Assembly (NCBI GenBank): GCA_963779765.1
Contig: CAVZZP010000002.1
Coordinates: 744,001 to 808,000 of the forward strand
Source of the DNA: Silicimonas sp963779765
Lineage (GTDB): Bacteria; Pseudomonadota; Alphaproteobacteria; Rhodobacterales; Rhodobacteraceae
Reading direction: 5' to 3'
DNA length: 64,000 nucleotides
In this document: positions 45,327-54,633 of the stretch, in pieces
Position numbering within the stretch: position 1 is the stretch's first letter
How the letters are laid out: the number at the start of each line of letters is the position of its first letter
Translations under genes and position numbers: made by a program
Notes under the pieces: generated by a model
The model's input: only the letters and a program-made list of their open reading frames with translations
Told to the model about the DNA's origin: nothing
The model's database searches: none

Positions 45327-46196
45327 TTAAGAATTGGGGTCTTTTCGGGTCAGCGAGAGCGTTGTCCAGTCAACAATGTCGTCCCGATGGGCAAGACTGA
45401 ATCCAGCCTGCTCATAGTGTGACACTACGGATTCCGCCTGATCGACAAGTATGCCGCTCAGAATCGCCGTCCCACCCGGAGCGATGACGCGCGCCATGTC
45501 CGGCGCCAGATCAATCAGCGGACCCTTGAGGATATTCGCCAGCACCAGGTCGAACGGTCCGGCAAGGCGCGAATGGTCTAAGCCCACGGCCTCGACGGTT
45601 TCGACGCGGCCGGAAAGCCCGTTGGCGTCCAGGTTGACGCGCGCCACTTCGACCGCCACCGGGTCGATGTCCGACGCGACAACCTCGGCATCCCAGACCG
45701 ACGCCGCCGCCATGGCGAGGACGGCAGTGCCGCACCCAATGTCGGCGATACGAGACGGGCGGATGCCCTCGTCCTTCATCCGGTCGACGGCTCGCAGGCA
45801 GCCAAGCGTCGTGCCGTGGTGTCCGGTGCCGAAGGCCATCGCCGCCTCGATCAGAAGGGCAACGCGGCCTGCGGGGACGCGGTCTGCATCATGGCTTCCA
45901 TAAACGAAGAAACGCCCGGCCTCGACGGGCTTCAGCTCACGCTTGACGTGGGCCACCCAGTCGGTGTCGGGCACCTCGGACACCGTGAAGGTTCGGGCGC
46001 CCTCCGTGGCTGCCAAGAGCGCCAGCGCCACCTCGTCCGGCCTATCCTCAAAATAGACCCCCACCTCCCAGGTGTTCGAGCCATCCTCGATCTCGAAGAT
46101 GCCGACGCCGAAGGGATCGAGAACCTCGAGCGCCTCGACAAGAGCCTCGGCGCGGGCACGGTCGTTCAGGGTTGTCAGCGCGGTCCAGGTGCTCAT
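45327..46196 (-). CDS. prmA: ribosomal protein L11 methyltransferase PrmA
   Basis: A 289-residue SAM-dependent enzyme that trimethylates several residues of L11. SAM-binding motif IGCGTAVLAMAAASV near residue 155, acidic ASDIDPVAVEVARVN, and the catalytic-pocket LANILKGPLIDLAPDM near residue 215. The N-terminal substrate-binding domain is the short alphaproteobacterial form. The usual AFGTGHHGTT sits before the SAM motif. It follows msrA with 31 bases between. Confidence 0.95.
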   Translation of the reverse strand: MSTWTALTTLNDRARAEALVEALEVLDPFGVGIFEIEDGSNTWEVGVYFEDRPDEVALALLAATEGARTFTVSEVPDTDWVAHVKRELKPVEAGRFFVYGSHDADRVPAGRVALLIEAAMAFGTGHHGTTLGCLRAVDRMKDEGIRPSRIADIGCGTAVLAMAAASVWDAEVVASDIDPVAVEVARVNLDANGLSGRVETVEAVGLDHSRLAGPFDLVLANILKGPLIDLAPDMARVIAPGGTAILSGILVDQAESVVSHYEQAGFSLAHRDDIVDWTTLSLTRKDPNS

Positions 46197-46227
46197 GGAC
46201 CGCGCCTAGGCCTGGCTGTGTCCGCCG

Positions 46228-46884
46228 TCAAGCACCCACGCCGGTGCCGATCGGACAGGTCACCCCGGTGCCGCCGACGCCGCAATAGCCGTTGGGGTTC
46301 TTGGCGAGGTACTGCTGGTGATAATCCTCGGCGAAGAAGAACTCAGGCGCCTCGCGGATCTCCGTCGTCACGGCGCCGTAGCCGGCCGCGTTCAGCCGAG
46401 GTCCGAACGCTTCCTTCGATGCCTCGGCAGCCTCTTTCTGAGCGTCGGTGTGCCAATAGATCGCCGAGCGGTACTGCGTTCCCGCGTCGTTGCCCTGCCG
46501 CATCCCCTGGGTCGGATCGTGACCCTCCCAGAAGGTTCGAAGAAGGTCATCATAGGAAATCACCGACGGGTCATACACGACACGCACGGCCTCAGTGTGA
46601 CCCGTGCGGCCCGAACAGACTTCCTCGTAGGTCGGATTGGGCGTGTAGCCCCCGGCGTATCCAACCATCGTCGAGACGACGCCGTCCAGCTTCCAGAACA
46701 TCCGTTCCACGCCCCAGAAGCAGCCCATGCCGAAGACCGCGACCTCCATCCCCGCAGGAACGTCGGCGGACAGCGGCGTGCCATAGACGAAATGCGTTTT
46801 TGCCGTCGAGACGGGCTGCGAGCGACCCGGCAGGGCGGCGTCGGGGCTGACCATCTCGCTCTTCTTCCGCAGCATCTGGAACAT
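46228..46884 (-). CDS. msrA: peptide-methionine (S)-S-oxide reductase MsrA
   Basis: A 218-residue enzyme that reduces S-methionine sulfoxide in proteins. The catalytic Cys is in FGMGCFWGVERMFW near residue 54, GYAGGYTPNPTYEEVCSGRTGHTE follows in pieces, and DPTQGMRQGNDAGTQYRSAIYW is conserved. A resolving Cys is in GYCGVG at the C-terminus, with a second in VTCPIG. ATG 46884 with AAAGGA upstream is used. Likely cytoplasmic. Confidence 0.96.
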   Translation of the reverse strand: MFQMLRKKSEMVSPDAALPGRSQPVSTAKTHFVYGTPLSADVPAGMEVAVFGMGCFWGVERMFWKLDGVVSTMVGYAGGYTPNPTYEEVCSGRTGHTEAVRVVYDPSVISYDDLLRTFWEGHDPTQGMRQGNDAGTQYRSAIYWHTDAQKEAAEASKEAFGPRLNAAGYGAVTTEIREAPEFFFAEDYHQQYLAKNPNGYCGVGGTGVTCPIGTGVGA

Positions 46885-46937
46885 CGTGTGTCCTTTCATT
46901 GACCTGCTACAGATATAGGCCTCGCGGGCCTGGCTTT

Positions 46938-48164
46938 CTACTCGGCAGATACCGTGCGCAGCCTAGTGAAGATCGTCTCGTTGCCCTCCGTCGGATGACG
47001 CGGGATGAGCAGGGCGAGAAGCAGCGAGGCAAGGGCCAGAAGTGCCGCGAACCCGAAGACGGCGCTCGGAGAGACTATCCAGGCGTAGCCGAGGGAGGCG
47101 GGCAGGACGACCGCGGCGATGTGATTGATCGTGAACGACACGGCAGCGGTCGGAGCGATATCGGACGTGGTTGCGATCTTCTGGAAGTAGGTGCGCTTTG
47201 CGAAGGCCAACGAAAAGAAGAGGTGGTCGAGCACATAGAGCGTCGCTGCCACCCAGGCCGGCCAGCCGAAGACGTAGACGCCTCCGTAGGCCAGGAAAAC
47301 GAAGAACAGACCCGCGTATTCGAAGACGAGGACATTGCGTTCGCCCCACCTCGCCAGCCCGCGTCCCATCAGCGGCGCAAGCGCCATGTTCGCGATGTAG
47401 TTCACCAGGAAGAGCGCAGTTAGCTGGTGCACCTCGAACCCGAAGCGCTCGACCATCATGAAGGCCGCGAAGACAAGGAAGATTTGGCGGCGCGCGCCGG
47501 TAATGAACTGAAGCGCGTAGTATAGCCAATAGCGCCTGCGCAGCACTAGCCTCTTGGTCTGTTCCTCGGCCTCGAAATTCTGGAAGGCCGCGAGGCAGTA
47601 GACGGCAATGGCGACGCAGGCACCGCCCGAGACGAGGTAGACCGTGTCATAGCCGAGATCGAAGACTTCCCACGTCGCCACGAGCAGTCCGTAGGACACG
47701 AGCGACGCCGCCGAGCCAACTGCAACAAGCCAGCCAAGAACTTGAGGCGCACGCTCTTTCGGAAGCCACTGAAGCTGAAGCGACTGGTAGACGGCTTCGA
47801 AGAAATGGAACCCGACCGAGGACACGAGCGTCACGGCGAGGAGACCTCCGAACGTCGGAAACCACGCCGTCACCGCGGTCGCGAGACCAAGCGTCACCAA
47901 AGACAGAAGCGCGATGGACTGCTCGCGCATCACGACGAGGATCGGGATGATCGCGATGGCGAGAAATCCCGGTATCTCGCGCACCGTGTGAAGCCAGCCA
48001 ATCTCGACGCCGGTGAAGGCTGCCCGCTCGACCACGAAGTTGTTCAGAAGCGCGCTCCAGGTCGAAAAGGCGAGCGGCATGGCAATGGCCATGAGGACCA
48101 GCAAGGTCACCGGCCTCTGCCGAAGGGGAAGCGTCCGGGTCTGGTTCAGGGAGAGTGCGCGCAT
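46938..48164 (-). CDS. MFS transporter
   Basis: A 408-residue integral membrane protein with 11-12 predicted helices of the major facilitator superfamily, including VTLLVLMAIAMPLAFSTW, GFLAIAIIPILVV, ALQFITGARRQIFLVF and YAGLFFVFLAYGGVYVFG. A characteristic HTVREIPGF segment in the first half is seen. No substrate-specific motif can be read. ATG 48164 gives the better N-terminus; ATG 48194 adds ten basic residues. It stands after msrA, 53 bases away, on the same strand. Confidence 0.85.
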   Translation of the reverse strand: MRALSLNQTRTLPLRQRPVTLLVLMAIAMPLAFSTWSALLNNFVVERAAFTGVEIGWLHTVREIPGFLAIAIIPILVVMREQSIALLSLVTLGLATAVTAWFPTFGGLLAVTLVSSVGFHFFEAVYQSLQLQWLPKERAPQVLGWLVAVGSAASLVSYGLLVATWEVFDLGYDTVYLVSGGACVAIAVYCLAAFQNFEAEEQTKRLVLRRRYWLYYALQFITGARRQIFLVFAAFMMVERFGFEVHQLTALFLVNYIANMALAPLMGRGLARWGERNVLVFEYAGLFFVFLAYGGVYVFGWPAWVAATLYVLDHLFFSLAFAKRTYFQKIATTSDIAPTAAVSFTINHIAAVVLPASLGYAWIVSPSAVFGFAALLALASLLLALLIPRHPTEGNETIFTRLRTVSAE

Positions 48165-48263
48165 CGCTCGGCGATTACGCCCTTGGCCTGCCATTCACCA
48201 GAGCTTGTGATCGCCGCGGACGAGTTCAGTCGGGGTTAACTTCCTTTGGGCTATCCGGGGCAG

Positions 48264-48725
48264 ATGATGCGCCTCGTCCTTGTCGCCACCGCCCTTTTCC
48301 TTCTCGTCGTCCCCGCCTTCGCCGGACCGCCGGACCGCATCTCGATCCTGATGGGTTCCTATCACGCCGACGCGAGTTTCGATTTCGAGCAGACCAATCC
48401 GGGCCTCTTCCTCGACTGGGACAACCCCTTCGGCACGACGGTCACCGTCGGCGTCTATCGCAACTCTTACGGCAGACGGTCGCTTGCGCTGTCGGCCTCT
48501 CGAACGATCTTTCAGCGCGGAAGGGCGAGCCTCGATGGATTCGTGGGCTTGGCGCATTATCCGGGCGAAGGTCACAAGGTGCCGATCGCCATCGGCGACG
48601 TGGTACCGATCGCGGGGCTGAAGCTGCGCTATGGAAAGGCATTCGCCCTCATGATCCCCGGCGACGGCAAGACGACCGACGCCATCTTCGCCTATGGACT
48701 GAGCTTCGACCTTGGGCATCAGTAA
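48264..48725 (+). CDS. hypothetical exported protein
   Basis: A 153-residue protein with a clean signal peptide (MMRLVLVATALFLLVVPAFA) and a mature part that looks like an outer-membrane or lipid-anchored beta-barrel fragment (SILMGSYHADASFDFEQTNPG, TVTVGVYRNSYGRRSLAL, and GLKLRYGKAFALMI repeats of alternating strands). It resembles small acyltransferase-like barrel or DUF-type proteins, but I cannot name one. Its 3' end overlaps priA by 7 bases on the opposite strand. ATG 48264 has GGGG just upstream. Confidence 0.6.
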   Translation: MMRLVLVATALFLLVVPAFAGPPDRISILMGSYHADASFDFEQTNPGLFLDWDNPFGTTVTVGVYRNSYGRRSLALSASRTIFQRGRASLDGFVGLAHYPGEGHKVPIAIGDVVPIAGLKLRYGKAFALMIPGDGKTTDAIFAYGLSFDLGHQ

Positions 48726-50911
48726 AAGCTCTGTGGATCGATGTCGACCGACAGTCGGAAGTCACCCGGGAGCTTGATCTGCGCGATCCAGCGGGCCAGC
48801 GCCGGCTGCAGAGGCGCGCCCTTGTCTGCCTTGACCAGAAGCCGGACCCGATGGCGTCCCCGGATGCGCGCAATCGGTGCGGCGGCGGGGCCATAGACCT
48901 GCGCTCCGATGCGGCGCAACGGCTCTGTCCGGGCGGCGAGGGCCTTGCCTACGTCGAAGACCTGCTGGATGTCGGTCGACGACAGGACGATCCCTGCCAT
49001 GCGGCCGTAGGGTGGAACGCCGGCATGACGCCGCTCGGCGGCCTCCGTGCGCCAGAACTCCTCCTCGTCACCCGAAAGGATGGCTCGGATCACCGGGTGC
49101 TCGGGCTGGAAGGTCTGGAGAAGAGCAAGACCGGGACGCTCGGCGCGCCCAGCCCGTCCGGAAACCTGGCGCATCAACTGGAACGTCCGCTCGGCCGCCC
49201 GAAGGTCCGAGCCTTGCAAACCGAGGTCCGCGTCGATCACTCCGACAAGCGTCAGAAGCGGGAAATTGTGCCCCTTTGCGACGATCTGGGTGCCGATGAC
49301 GATGTCCGCGCCACCCTCGGCGATTTCCTCGATTCGCGCCTTCAGCGCGCGGGCCGACCCGAACAGGTCGGACGACAGGACCGAAACGCGCGCGTCGGGA
49401 AACAGAGCCGCCACCTCCTCGGCCAGTCTCTCAACTCCGGGGCCGACCGGGGCAAGGCGGTCCTCGGCCTCGCATGACGGACACTTGGCCGGGATCGGTT
49501 TCGTCTCGCCGCACTGATGGCAGACCAGTCGCTTCTGAAAGCGGTGCTCGACCATCCGAGCGTCGCAGTGATCGCAGCCGATCTGGTGGCCGCAGGCGCG
49601 GCAGATCGTGACCGGCGCATAGCCGCGCCTGTTCAGGAACAGAAGCGACTGCTCCCCTGCCTCGATCCGCGCCCGCACTTCCCGGGCAAGCGTGTCCGAA
49701 ATCCAGCGGTTCGACGGCAGCGGCTCATTGCGCATGTCGATGGCCCGCATCTGGGGCAAGACAGCCTCTCCGAAGCGTGTCGTCAGCGTCAGGCGCGCGT
49801 ACTTCCCAGCCTCGACATTGGCCCAGGATTCCAGCGATGGCGTGGCCGAGGCCAGCACCACCTGCGCGTTTTCGATCGAGGCGCGCAGCACCGCCATGTC
49901 GCGCGCATTATAGAGAACACCGTCCTCCTGCTTGTAGGACGTGTCGTGTTCTTCATCGACGACGATCAGCCCGAGGTCGCGGAACGGCAGGAACAGGGCC
50001 GAACGTGCGCCGACGACCAGATCCGCACCGCCCTCGCCCACCATGCGCCAGGCGCGGCGGCGCTCGGTCATGGTGACGCCCGAATGCCACTCGGCGGGAC
50101 GCGCGCCGAAGCGATCCTCGACCCGGTTGAGAAAGCCCGCGGTCAAAGCGATCTCGGGCAGAAGCACAAGGGCCTGCCGCCCGGCGCGCAGGCAGGCGGC
50201 GACGGCTTCGAGGTAGACCTCCGTCTTTCCCGAACCAGTGACGCCCTTGAGGAGGGTCGTGCCGTAACTGCGCGAGGCGACGCCCGCCGTAAGGACATCC
50301 GCCGCAGCCTGCTGTTCGTCGGTCAGGGCCTGGCGCGACGCGTCCGGATCGAGCCGGGGATAGGCCGTATCGCGCGGGCTCTCCTCCTCGGCGATGACGC
50401 CCTGCTTCACGAGACCCTTGACCACTGTCGTCGAAACACCCGCCGTCTCGGCAAGCTCACCTAGCGTGAAGGCAAGACCGCCGTAATCGTCGAGAACCGC
50501 CATCACCTTGCGCCGCGCATCCGTCCACCGATCCGGCGCCTCGTTGGTGCCCCGGCGATACACGATGCGCATCGACGGCGGGTCGCCCAGACCCGGAGAG
50601 CGCGTGGCGAGCCGAAGCATCGCCGGCATTGGCGTCAGAGTGTATTCGGCCGCGCGCAGAAGGAACTGCCGCATCTCCTCGCGCATCGGTGCGGCATCGA
50701 GTACGCGAATGACGCTGCGCACCTTCGCAAGGTCATAGCCGCCCTCGCCTCCGCTCCAGACGACCCCCAGAACCTTGCGCGGGCCAAGCGGCACCTCGAC
50801 GAAAGCGCCCTGAAAACAGCCACCTTCGGGAGCCTTGTAGTCGAGCGTTCGGTCCAGGGGCTGGGTCGTCAGGACCGAGATCAGGTCGCCTTCGTCGAAG
50901 AATCCCGGCAC
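48719..50911 (-). CDS. priA: primosomal protein N' (replication restart helicase PriA)
   Basis: A 730-residue 3'-to-5' helicase that reloads the replisome at stalled forks. The N-terminal DNA-binding domain begins ISVLTTQPLDRTLDYKAPEG. Walker A is KGVTGSGKTEVYLE, DEEH appears as VVDEEHDTSYKQEDG, and the zinc-binding insert shows CRACGHQIGCDHC and CHQCGETKPIPAKCPSC. The C-terminal RecA fold has QIVAKGHNFP and RAERPGLALLQTF. The start used is GTG 50911, since it matches the family's N-terminus; a better ribosome site is not apparent. Confidence 0.94.
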   Translation of the reverse strand: MPGFFDEGDLISVLTTQPLDRTLDYKAPEGGCFQGAFVEVPLGPRKVLGVVWSGGEGGYDLAKVRSVIRVLDAAPMREEMRQFLLRAAEYTLTPMPAMLRLATRSPGLGDPPSMRIVYRRGTNEAPDRWTDARRKVMAVLDDYGGLAFTLGELAETAGVSTTVVKGLVKQGVIAEEESPRDTAYPRLDPDASRQALTDEQQAAADVLTAGVASRSYGTTLLKGVTGSGKTEVYLEAVAACLRAGRQALVLLPEIALTAGFLNRVEDRFGARPAEWHSGVTMTERRRAWRMVGEGGADLVVGARSALFLPFRDLGLIVVDEEHDTSYKQEDGVLYNARDMAVLRASIENAQVVLASATPSLESWANVEAGKYARLTLTTRFGEAVLPQMRAIDMRNEPLPSNRWISDTLAREVRARIEAGEQSLLFLNRRGYAPVTICRACGHQIGCDHCDARMVEHRFQKRLVCHQCGETKPIPAKCPSCEAEDRLAPVGPGVERLAEEVAALFPDARVSVLSSDLFGSARALKARIEEIAEGGADIVIGTQIVAKGHNFPLLTLVGVIDADLGLQGSDLRAAERTFQLMRQVSGRAGRAERPGLALLQTFQPEHPVIRAILSGDEEEFWRTEAAERRHAGVPPYGRMAGIVLSSTDIQQVFDVGKALAARTEPLRRIGAQVYGPAAAPIARIRGRHRVRLLVKADKGAPLQPALARWIAQIKLPGDFRLSVDIDPQSFY

Positions 50912-50936
50912 GCGTTCCCGGCCCTTTCCGCTCAGA

Positions 50937-50956
50937 ACGGGGGTTCAGCCCCCCGT
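50937..50956. repeat. GC-rich palindrome ACGGGGG-N5-CCCCCCGT in the priA-fsa gap
   Basis: ACGGGGG (50937-50943) and CCCCCGT (50950-50956) form a 7-base stem in the 100-base divergent gap. Family member with 11029-11042 and 43034-43050. Could be a bidirectional hairpin near the two gene starts. Confidence 0.4.
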
Positions 50957-51010
50957 GTCGTTGCGCTATCACTGCCACGAAACCCCGACGCTGCGCCAGA
51001 GAGGGCCCTC

Positions 51011-51664
51011 ATGAAATTCTTCGTCGATACCGCCGACATAGACGCCATCCGCGAGCTTCACGAGCTTGGCATGGTCGATGGCGTGACCACGAACCCGTCG
51101 CTGATCGCCAAGTCCGGCCGCGACATCAAGGAGGTCACCAAGGAAATCTGTGACATGGTCGCGGGTCCGGTCAGCTCCGAAACGGTCGCGCTCGACTCCG
51201 AGACCATGATTGCCGAGGGCCGGGAACTGGCCAAGATCGCGGACAACATCGTCATCAAGGTTCCACTGACGTGGGACGGGCTGAAGGCCTGCAAGGTCCT
51301 GACGGGCGAGGGCCGAATGGTCAACGTCACGCTCTGCTTCTCGGCGAACCAGGCGATCCTCGCGGCCAAGGCCGGGGCCACCTTCGTGTCGCCCTTCATC
51401 GGACGCCTCGACGACCTCAACCTCGACGGCATGGACCTGATCGCCGACATTCGCGAGATTTACGACAACTACGACTTCGAGACCCAGATCCTCGCCGCCT
51501 CGATCCGCTCGGCCAACCACATGAGCGAAGCCGCGAAGATCGGCGCCGACGTGGCGACCGCCCCGCCGGACGTCATCAAGAAAATGGTCGCGCACCCGTT
51601 GACCGACAAGGGCCTCGAGGGCTTCCTGAAGGACTGGGCGAAGACAGGTCAGAAGATCCTCTGA
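51011..51664 (+). CDS. transaldolase of the fructose-6-phosphate aldolase type
   Basis: A 217-residue (beta/alpha)8 enzyme of transaldolase subfamily 3 (TalC/MipB/FSA-like). It opens MKFFVDTADIDAIRELHEL, with GVTTNPSLIAKSG in the second strand and the Schiff-base lysine in NIVIKVPLTWDGLKA near residue 85; NVTLCFSANQAILAAKAGA and FVSPFIGRLDD follow. Length 217 matches FSA-type. These enzymes run either transaldolase or fructose-6-phosphate aldolase reactions in sugar-phosphate metabolism; sequence alone does not separate the two. Ends 7 bases before the murD stop. Confidence 0.93.
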   Translation: MKFFVDTADIDAIRELHELGMVDGVTTNPSLIAKSGRDIKEVTKEICDMVAGPVSSETVALDSETMIAEGRELAKIADNIVIKVPLTWDGLKACKVLTGEGRMVNVTLCFSANQAILAAKAGATFVSPFIGRLDDLNLDGMDLIADIREIYDNYDFETQILAASIRSANHMSEAAKIGADVATAPPDVIKKMVAHPLTDKGLEGFLKDWAKTGQKIL

Positions 51665-51670
51665 AGAAGA

Positions 51671-53071
51671 TCAGGAGGGGAGCTTCGCGACCTCGGCCGC
51701 AAAATCCTCGCCGCGCTTCTCGAAGTTGTCGTACTGGTCGAAGCTGGCGGCGGCGGGCGCCAGAAGAACCGTTTCGCCCGCCTGAGCCTCTGCGGCGGCG
51801 CGGGCGACGGCGACCGCCATCGTTTCGCAGACCTCGTGCGGGGTCTCAGAGATCTCCAGCGCCGTCTCACGCGCATGACGGCCAATGACGTAGGCCTTCA
51901 CGACGTGGTCGAGGTGCCCCTTCAGGGGAGCAAGCCCACCTTCCTTCAACTGCCCGCCAACGATCCAGCGGATGCGTTCGAATGCGTCCAGCGCGCACTG
52001 CGCGGCGTCCGTGTTCGTCGCCTTCGAGTCGTTGACGTAGGTGACGCCGCCCTTCTCGGCGACGATCTGGCTCCGGTGCGGCAGGCCTTCGAACGTGCGG
52101 AAACCTTCCTCGATCTGCTTCGGCGAAAGGCCTAGGGCGCGAAGTGCGCCGTAGGCCGAACAGGCATTCTGGTGGTTGTGCGCACCCGGTAGTCCCCTGA
52201 TGCCGCGAAGATCGACAGAGGCGACTTGCCGCGCCTTTCGGGTCTCTGACAGGAACCCTTTGCGCGCGCAGACCGACCAACCCGGACCCTCGAGCTTGCG
52301 GTCCACGGACACGCGGATCACGCGGTCGTCGCCCGGTCCTTCGCCCATCTGGTTGGCCAGGTAGCGGCCCTCGACCTCGTCCACGCCGATCACGGCGCGG
52401 TCGGGTCCGCCTTCGGCGAAGAGGCGTCGCTTGGCGGCGAAATAGCCGCCCATCCCCGCGTGCCGGTCGAGATGATCGGGCGAGAGGTTGGTGAAAACCG
52501 CCACGTCGGGCGTCAGCGCCCGGGCCAGGTCGGTCTGATAGGACGACAGTTCCAGCACAACGACGCCAGCGTCGCCCGGCGGTTCGATGTCGAGGACGCC
52601 GCGCCCGATGTTGCCGGCAAGCTGCGACTCGCGGCCAGCGGCGAGAAGGCAATGGTGGATCAGCGCCGAGGTCGTCGACTTGCCGTTCGATCCGGTCACC
52701 GCGACGACGCGGGGCGGGATGTCGAAGCTGTCCCAGTCAGGGGTGGCGAGCGATCGGAAGAACAGGCCGATGTCGTTGTCGACCGGCACGCCCGCGTCGA
52801 TGGCCGCGGCGATCCAGCGGTTCGGCTCGGGGTATAGGTGCGGGATGCCTGGGCTGACGATCAGGGCGGCGACCCCGTGCCAGGCCTCGCGGCGCGAGGG
52901 GTCGTGCAGGGTGAAACCTTCTGCCGCCGCCTTGTCCCTTGCATCCTCGCTGTCGTCCCAAAGCAGCGGCTCGCCGCCGCCGGCCTTCAGCGCACGCGCG
53001 GCGGACAGGCCCGACCGTCCCAGTCCCAGGACAGCGATCCGAACGCCTTCGACACCGCGCACCGGGATCAC
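51671..53071 (-). CDS. murD: UDP-N-acetylmuramoylalanine-D-glutamate ligase MurD
   Basis: A 466-residue ligase that adds D-Glu to UDP-MurNAc-L-Ala in peptidoglycan synthesis. The N-terminal Rossmann VRIAVLGLGRSGLSAARAL binds UDP, the P-loop is GSNGKSTTSALIHH near residue 115, VLELSSYQTDL lies in the central domain, and the C-terminal domain has YVNDSKATNTDAAQCAL. GTG 53071 with GGGAG upstream is used. The frame is open farther upstream, but it is not needed. Last dcw gene in this window. Confidence 0.95.
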   Translation of the reverse strand: MIPVRGVEGVRIAVLGLGRSGLSAARALKAGGGEPLLWDDSEDARDKAAAEGFTLHDPSRREAWHGVAALIVSPGIPHLYPEPNRWIAAAIDAGVPVDNDIGLFFRSLATPDWDSFDIPPRVVAVTGSNGKSTTSALIHHCLLAAGRESQLAGNIGRGVLDIEPPGDAGVVVLELSSYQTDLARALTPDVAVFTNLSPDHLDRHAGMGGYFAAKRRLFAEGGPDRAVIGVDEVEGRYLANQMGEGPGDDRVIRVSVDRKLEGPGWSVCARKGFLSETRKARQVASVDLRGIRGLPGAHNHQNACSAYGALRALGLSPKQIEEGFRTFEGLPHRSQIVAEKGGVTYVNDSKATNTDAAQCALDAFERIRWIVGGQLKEGGLAPLKGHLDHVVKAYVIGRHARETALEISETPHEVCETMAVAVARAAAEAQAGETVLLAPAAASFDQYDNFEKRGEDFAAEVAKLPS

Positions 53072-53147
53072 GCGGACGCTCCCTGACCGAGACACTCGGG
53101 GGAGCAGCCGGCCTCCCGCGCGCAGCACGAATTGAGCACAGCGCGCA

Positions 53148-53546
53148 TCAGCCCTCGCTCGTGTCGTCGGTCTCGAACTGACCGGAAAGCTTTCGCCACA
53201 GGATGCCCCAGTACATGCCCACGGCCAGCACGACCGAGAGCGCCAGAAGGGCCAGCCAGGTGTTCGCCGTCGGGTTCTCGAGGCTGAGCCAGCCGAAGTC
53301 CGACGCGACCCAGACCAGCGCCGCGACGAGGGCGAGGATCAGGACGACGCCCACGCCGCCGATCCCGCGCAGGACGGCGGTGAAGAACAGGACGTAGGCG
53401 ATCAGAAGTACGACCCCGCCCAGGACGACCAACGGCATCTGCTCGTCCCACTGCGCCATCGCCCACCTGACATAGTTGAGGTCGGTCGGGTTGTAGGTCG
53501 CGGCAAGAAGGACGAAGGCGACCAGCCAGCGGATGACGAAGCCCAT
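53148..53546 (-). CDS. DUF6524 family membrane protein between mraY and murD
   Basis: A 132-residue protein with four predicted helices: MGFVIRWLVAFVLLAATY, MPLVVLGGVVLLIAYVLFF, VGVVLILALVAALVWV and NTWLALLALSVVLAVGMYWG, ending in an acidic tail (DDTSEG). I recognise it as the DUF6524 group often found in Rhodobacteraceae at this place of the cluster. The gap to mraY is 4 bases, so it is translated with it. Function unknown; a small helper of the lipid I/II step is a guess from context. Confidence 0.75.
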   Translation of the reverse strand: MGFVIRWLVAFVLLAATYNPTDLNYVRWAMAQWDEQMPLVVLGGVVLLIAYVLFFTAVLRGIGGVGVVLILALVAALVWVASDFGWLSLENPTANTWLALLALSVVLAVGMYWGILWRKLSGQFETDDTSEG

Positions 53547-53550
53547 GATC

Positions 53551-54633
53551 TTACCTCACTTTCAGCGTAGCCAGGCCGACGAGAGCCAGGATCAGCGCGA
53601 TGATCCAGAAGCGGATCACGATCTGCGGCTCGGACCAGCCCTTCTTCTCGAAATGATGGTGGATCGGCGCCATCAGGAAAACCCGTTTTCCGGTACGCTT
53701 GAAGTAGGCCACCTGGATGATGACCGACAGCGCCTCGACAACGAAGAGGCCGCCGATGATCGACAGGACGATCTCGTGCTTCGTCGCGACGGCGATGGCC
53801 CCCAGGGCGCCGCCCAAGGCCAGGGACCCCGTGTCCCCCATGAAGACAGCGGCGGGGGGAGCGTTGTACCAGAGGAACCCCAATCCGCCGCCGATGAGAC
53901 CTGCCGCGAAAATCAGGATTTCGCCCGTGCCGGGGACGTAGTTGATCCCGAGGTATTCGGTGAAGTCGGTGCGGCCCACGGAATAGGCGATGATGCCAAG
54001 CGAGCCGGCCGCGATCATCACAGGCATGACGGCAAGGCCGTCGAGGCCATCGGTCAGGTTCACCGCATTGGCCGACCCGACAATGACAAGCATCGCGAAG
54101 GGCACGAAAAGCAGGCCGAGATTCACCAGACCGCTGACGACCGGAATCGCGAGCTGGTTCGTGAGGGACTCGGGATGCAGCCAGGCGGCCCAAACGCCAG
54201 CGACGGCGGCGATGGCGAAGCCGATCGCAAGCCGCGTGCGCCCCGAGATGCCGGCGTGAGTGTGCTTCGTGACTTTCTGATAGTCGTCCGTGAAACCGAT
54301 CAGCCCGAAGGCCAGGGTCACGAAGAGGATCATCCAGATGAATCCTCCGTCGAGCCGCGCCCATAGAAGCGTCGAGGTCATCAGCGCGCCGAGGATCAGC
54401 ACACCGCCCATCGTCGGCGTGCCCGCCTTCGTGGTCAGGTGGCTGGCGGGACCGTCGTCGCGGATCGGCTGGCCGCGCTTCTGCTTCGACTTCAAAAGAT
54501 TGATGAGGGGCCGGCCGAACAGGAAGCCGAAGATCAGCGCCGTGAAGAAGGCGCCCCCTGCCCGGAACGTAATGTAACGGAAGAGGTTGAAGAAATCGCC
54601 GCCGTCCGAAAACGCGGTGAGCCAGTACAGCAT
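53551..54633 (-). CDS. mraY: phospho-N-acetylmuramoyl-pentapeptide-transferase MraY
   Basis: A 360-residue inner-membrane enzyme with ten predicted helices that transfers phospho-MurNAc-pentapeptide to undecaprenyl phosphate, giving lipid I. Conserved sequence: GDFFNLFRYITFRAGGAFFTAL near the start, RDDGPASHLTTKAGTPTMGG, FTDDYQKVTKHTHAG with catalytic Asp, NLTDGLDGLAVMP, WYNAPPAAVFMGDTGSLALG and MAPIHHHFEKKGW. Immediately follows murF with no gap. Confidence 0.96.
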   Translation of the reverse strand: MLYWLTAFSDGGDFFNLFRYITFRAGGAFFTALIFGFLFGRPLINLLKSKQKRGQPIRDDGPASHLTTKAGTPTMGGVLILGALMTSTLLWARLDGGFIWMILFVTLAFGLIGFTDDYQKVTKHTHAGISGRTRLAIGFAIAAVAGVWAAWLHPESLTNQLAIPVVSGLVNLGLLFVPFAMLVIVGSANAVNLTDGLDGLAVMPVMIAAGSLGIIAYSVGRTDFTEYLGINYVPGTGEILIFAAGLIGGGLGFLWYNAPPAAVFMGDTGSLALGGALGAIAVATKHEIVLSIIGGLFVVEALSVIIQVAYFKRTGKRVFLMAPIHHHFEKKGWSEPQIVIRFWIIALILALVGLATLKVR

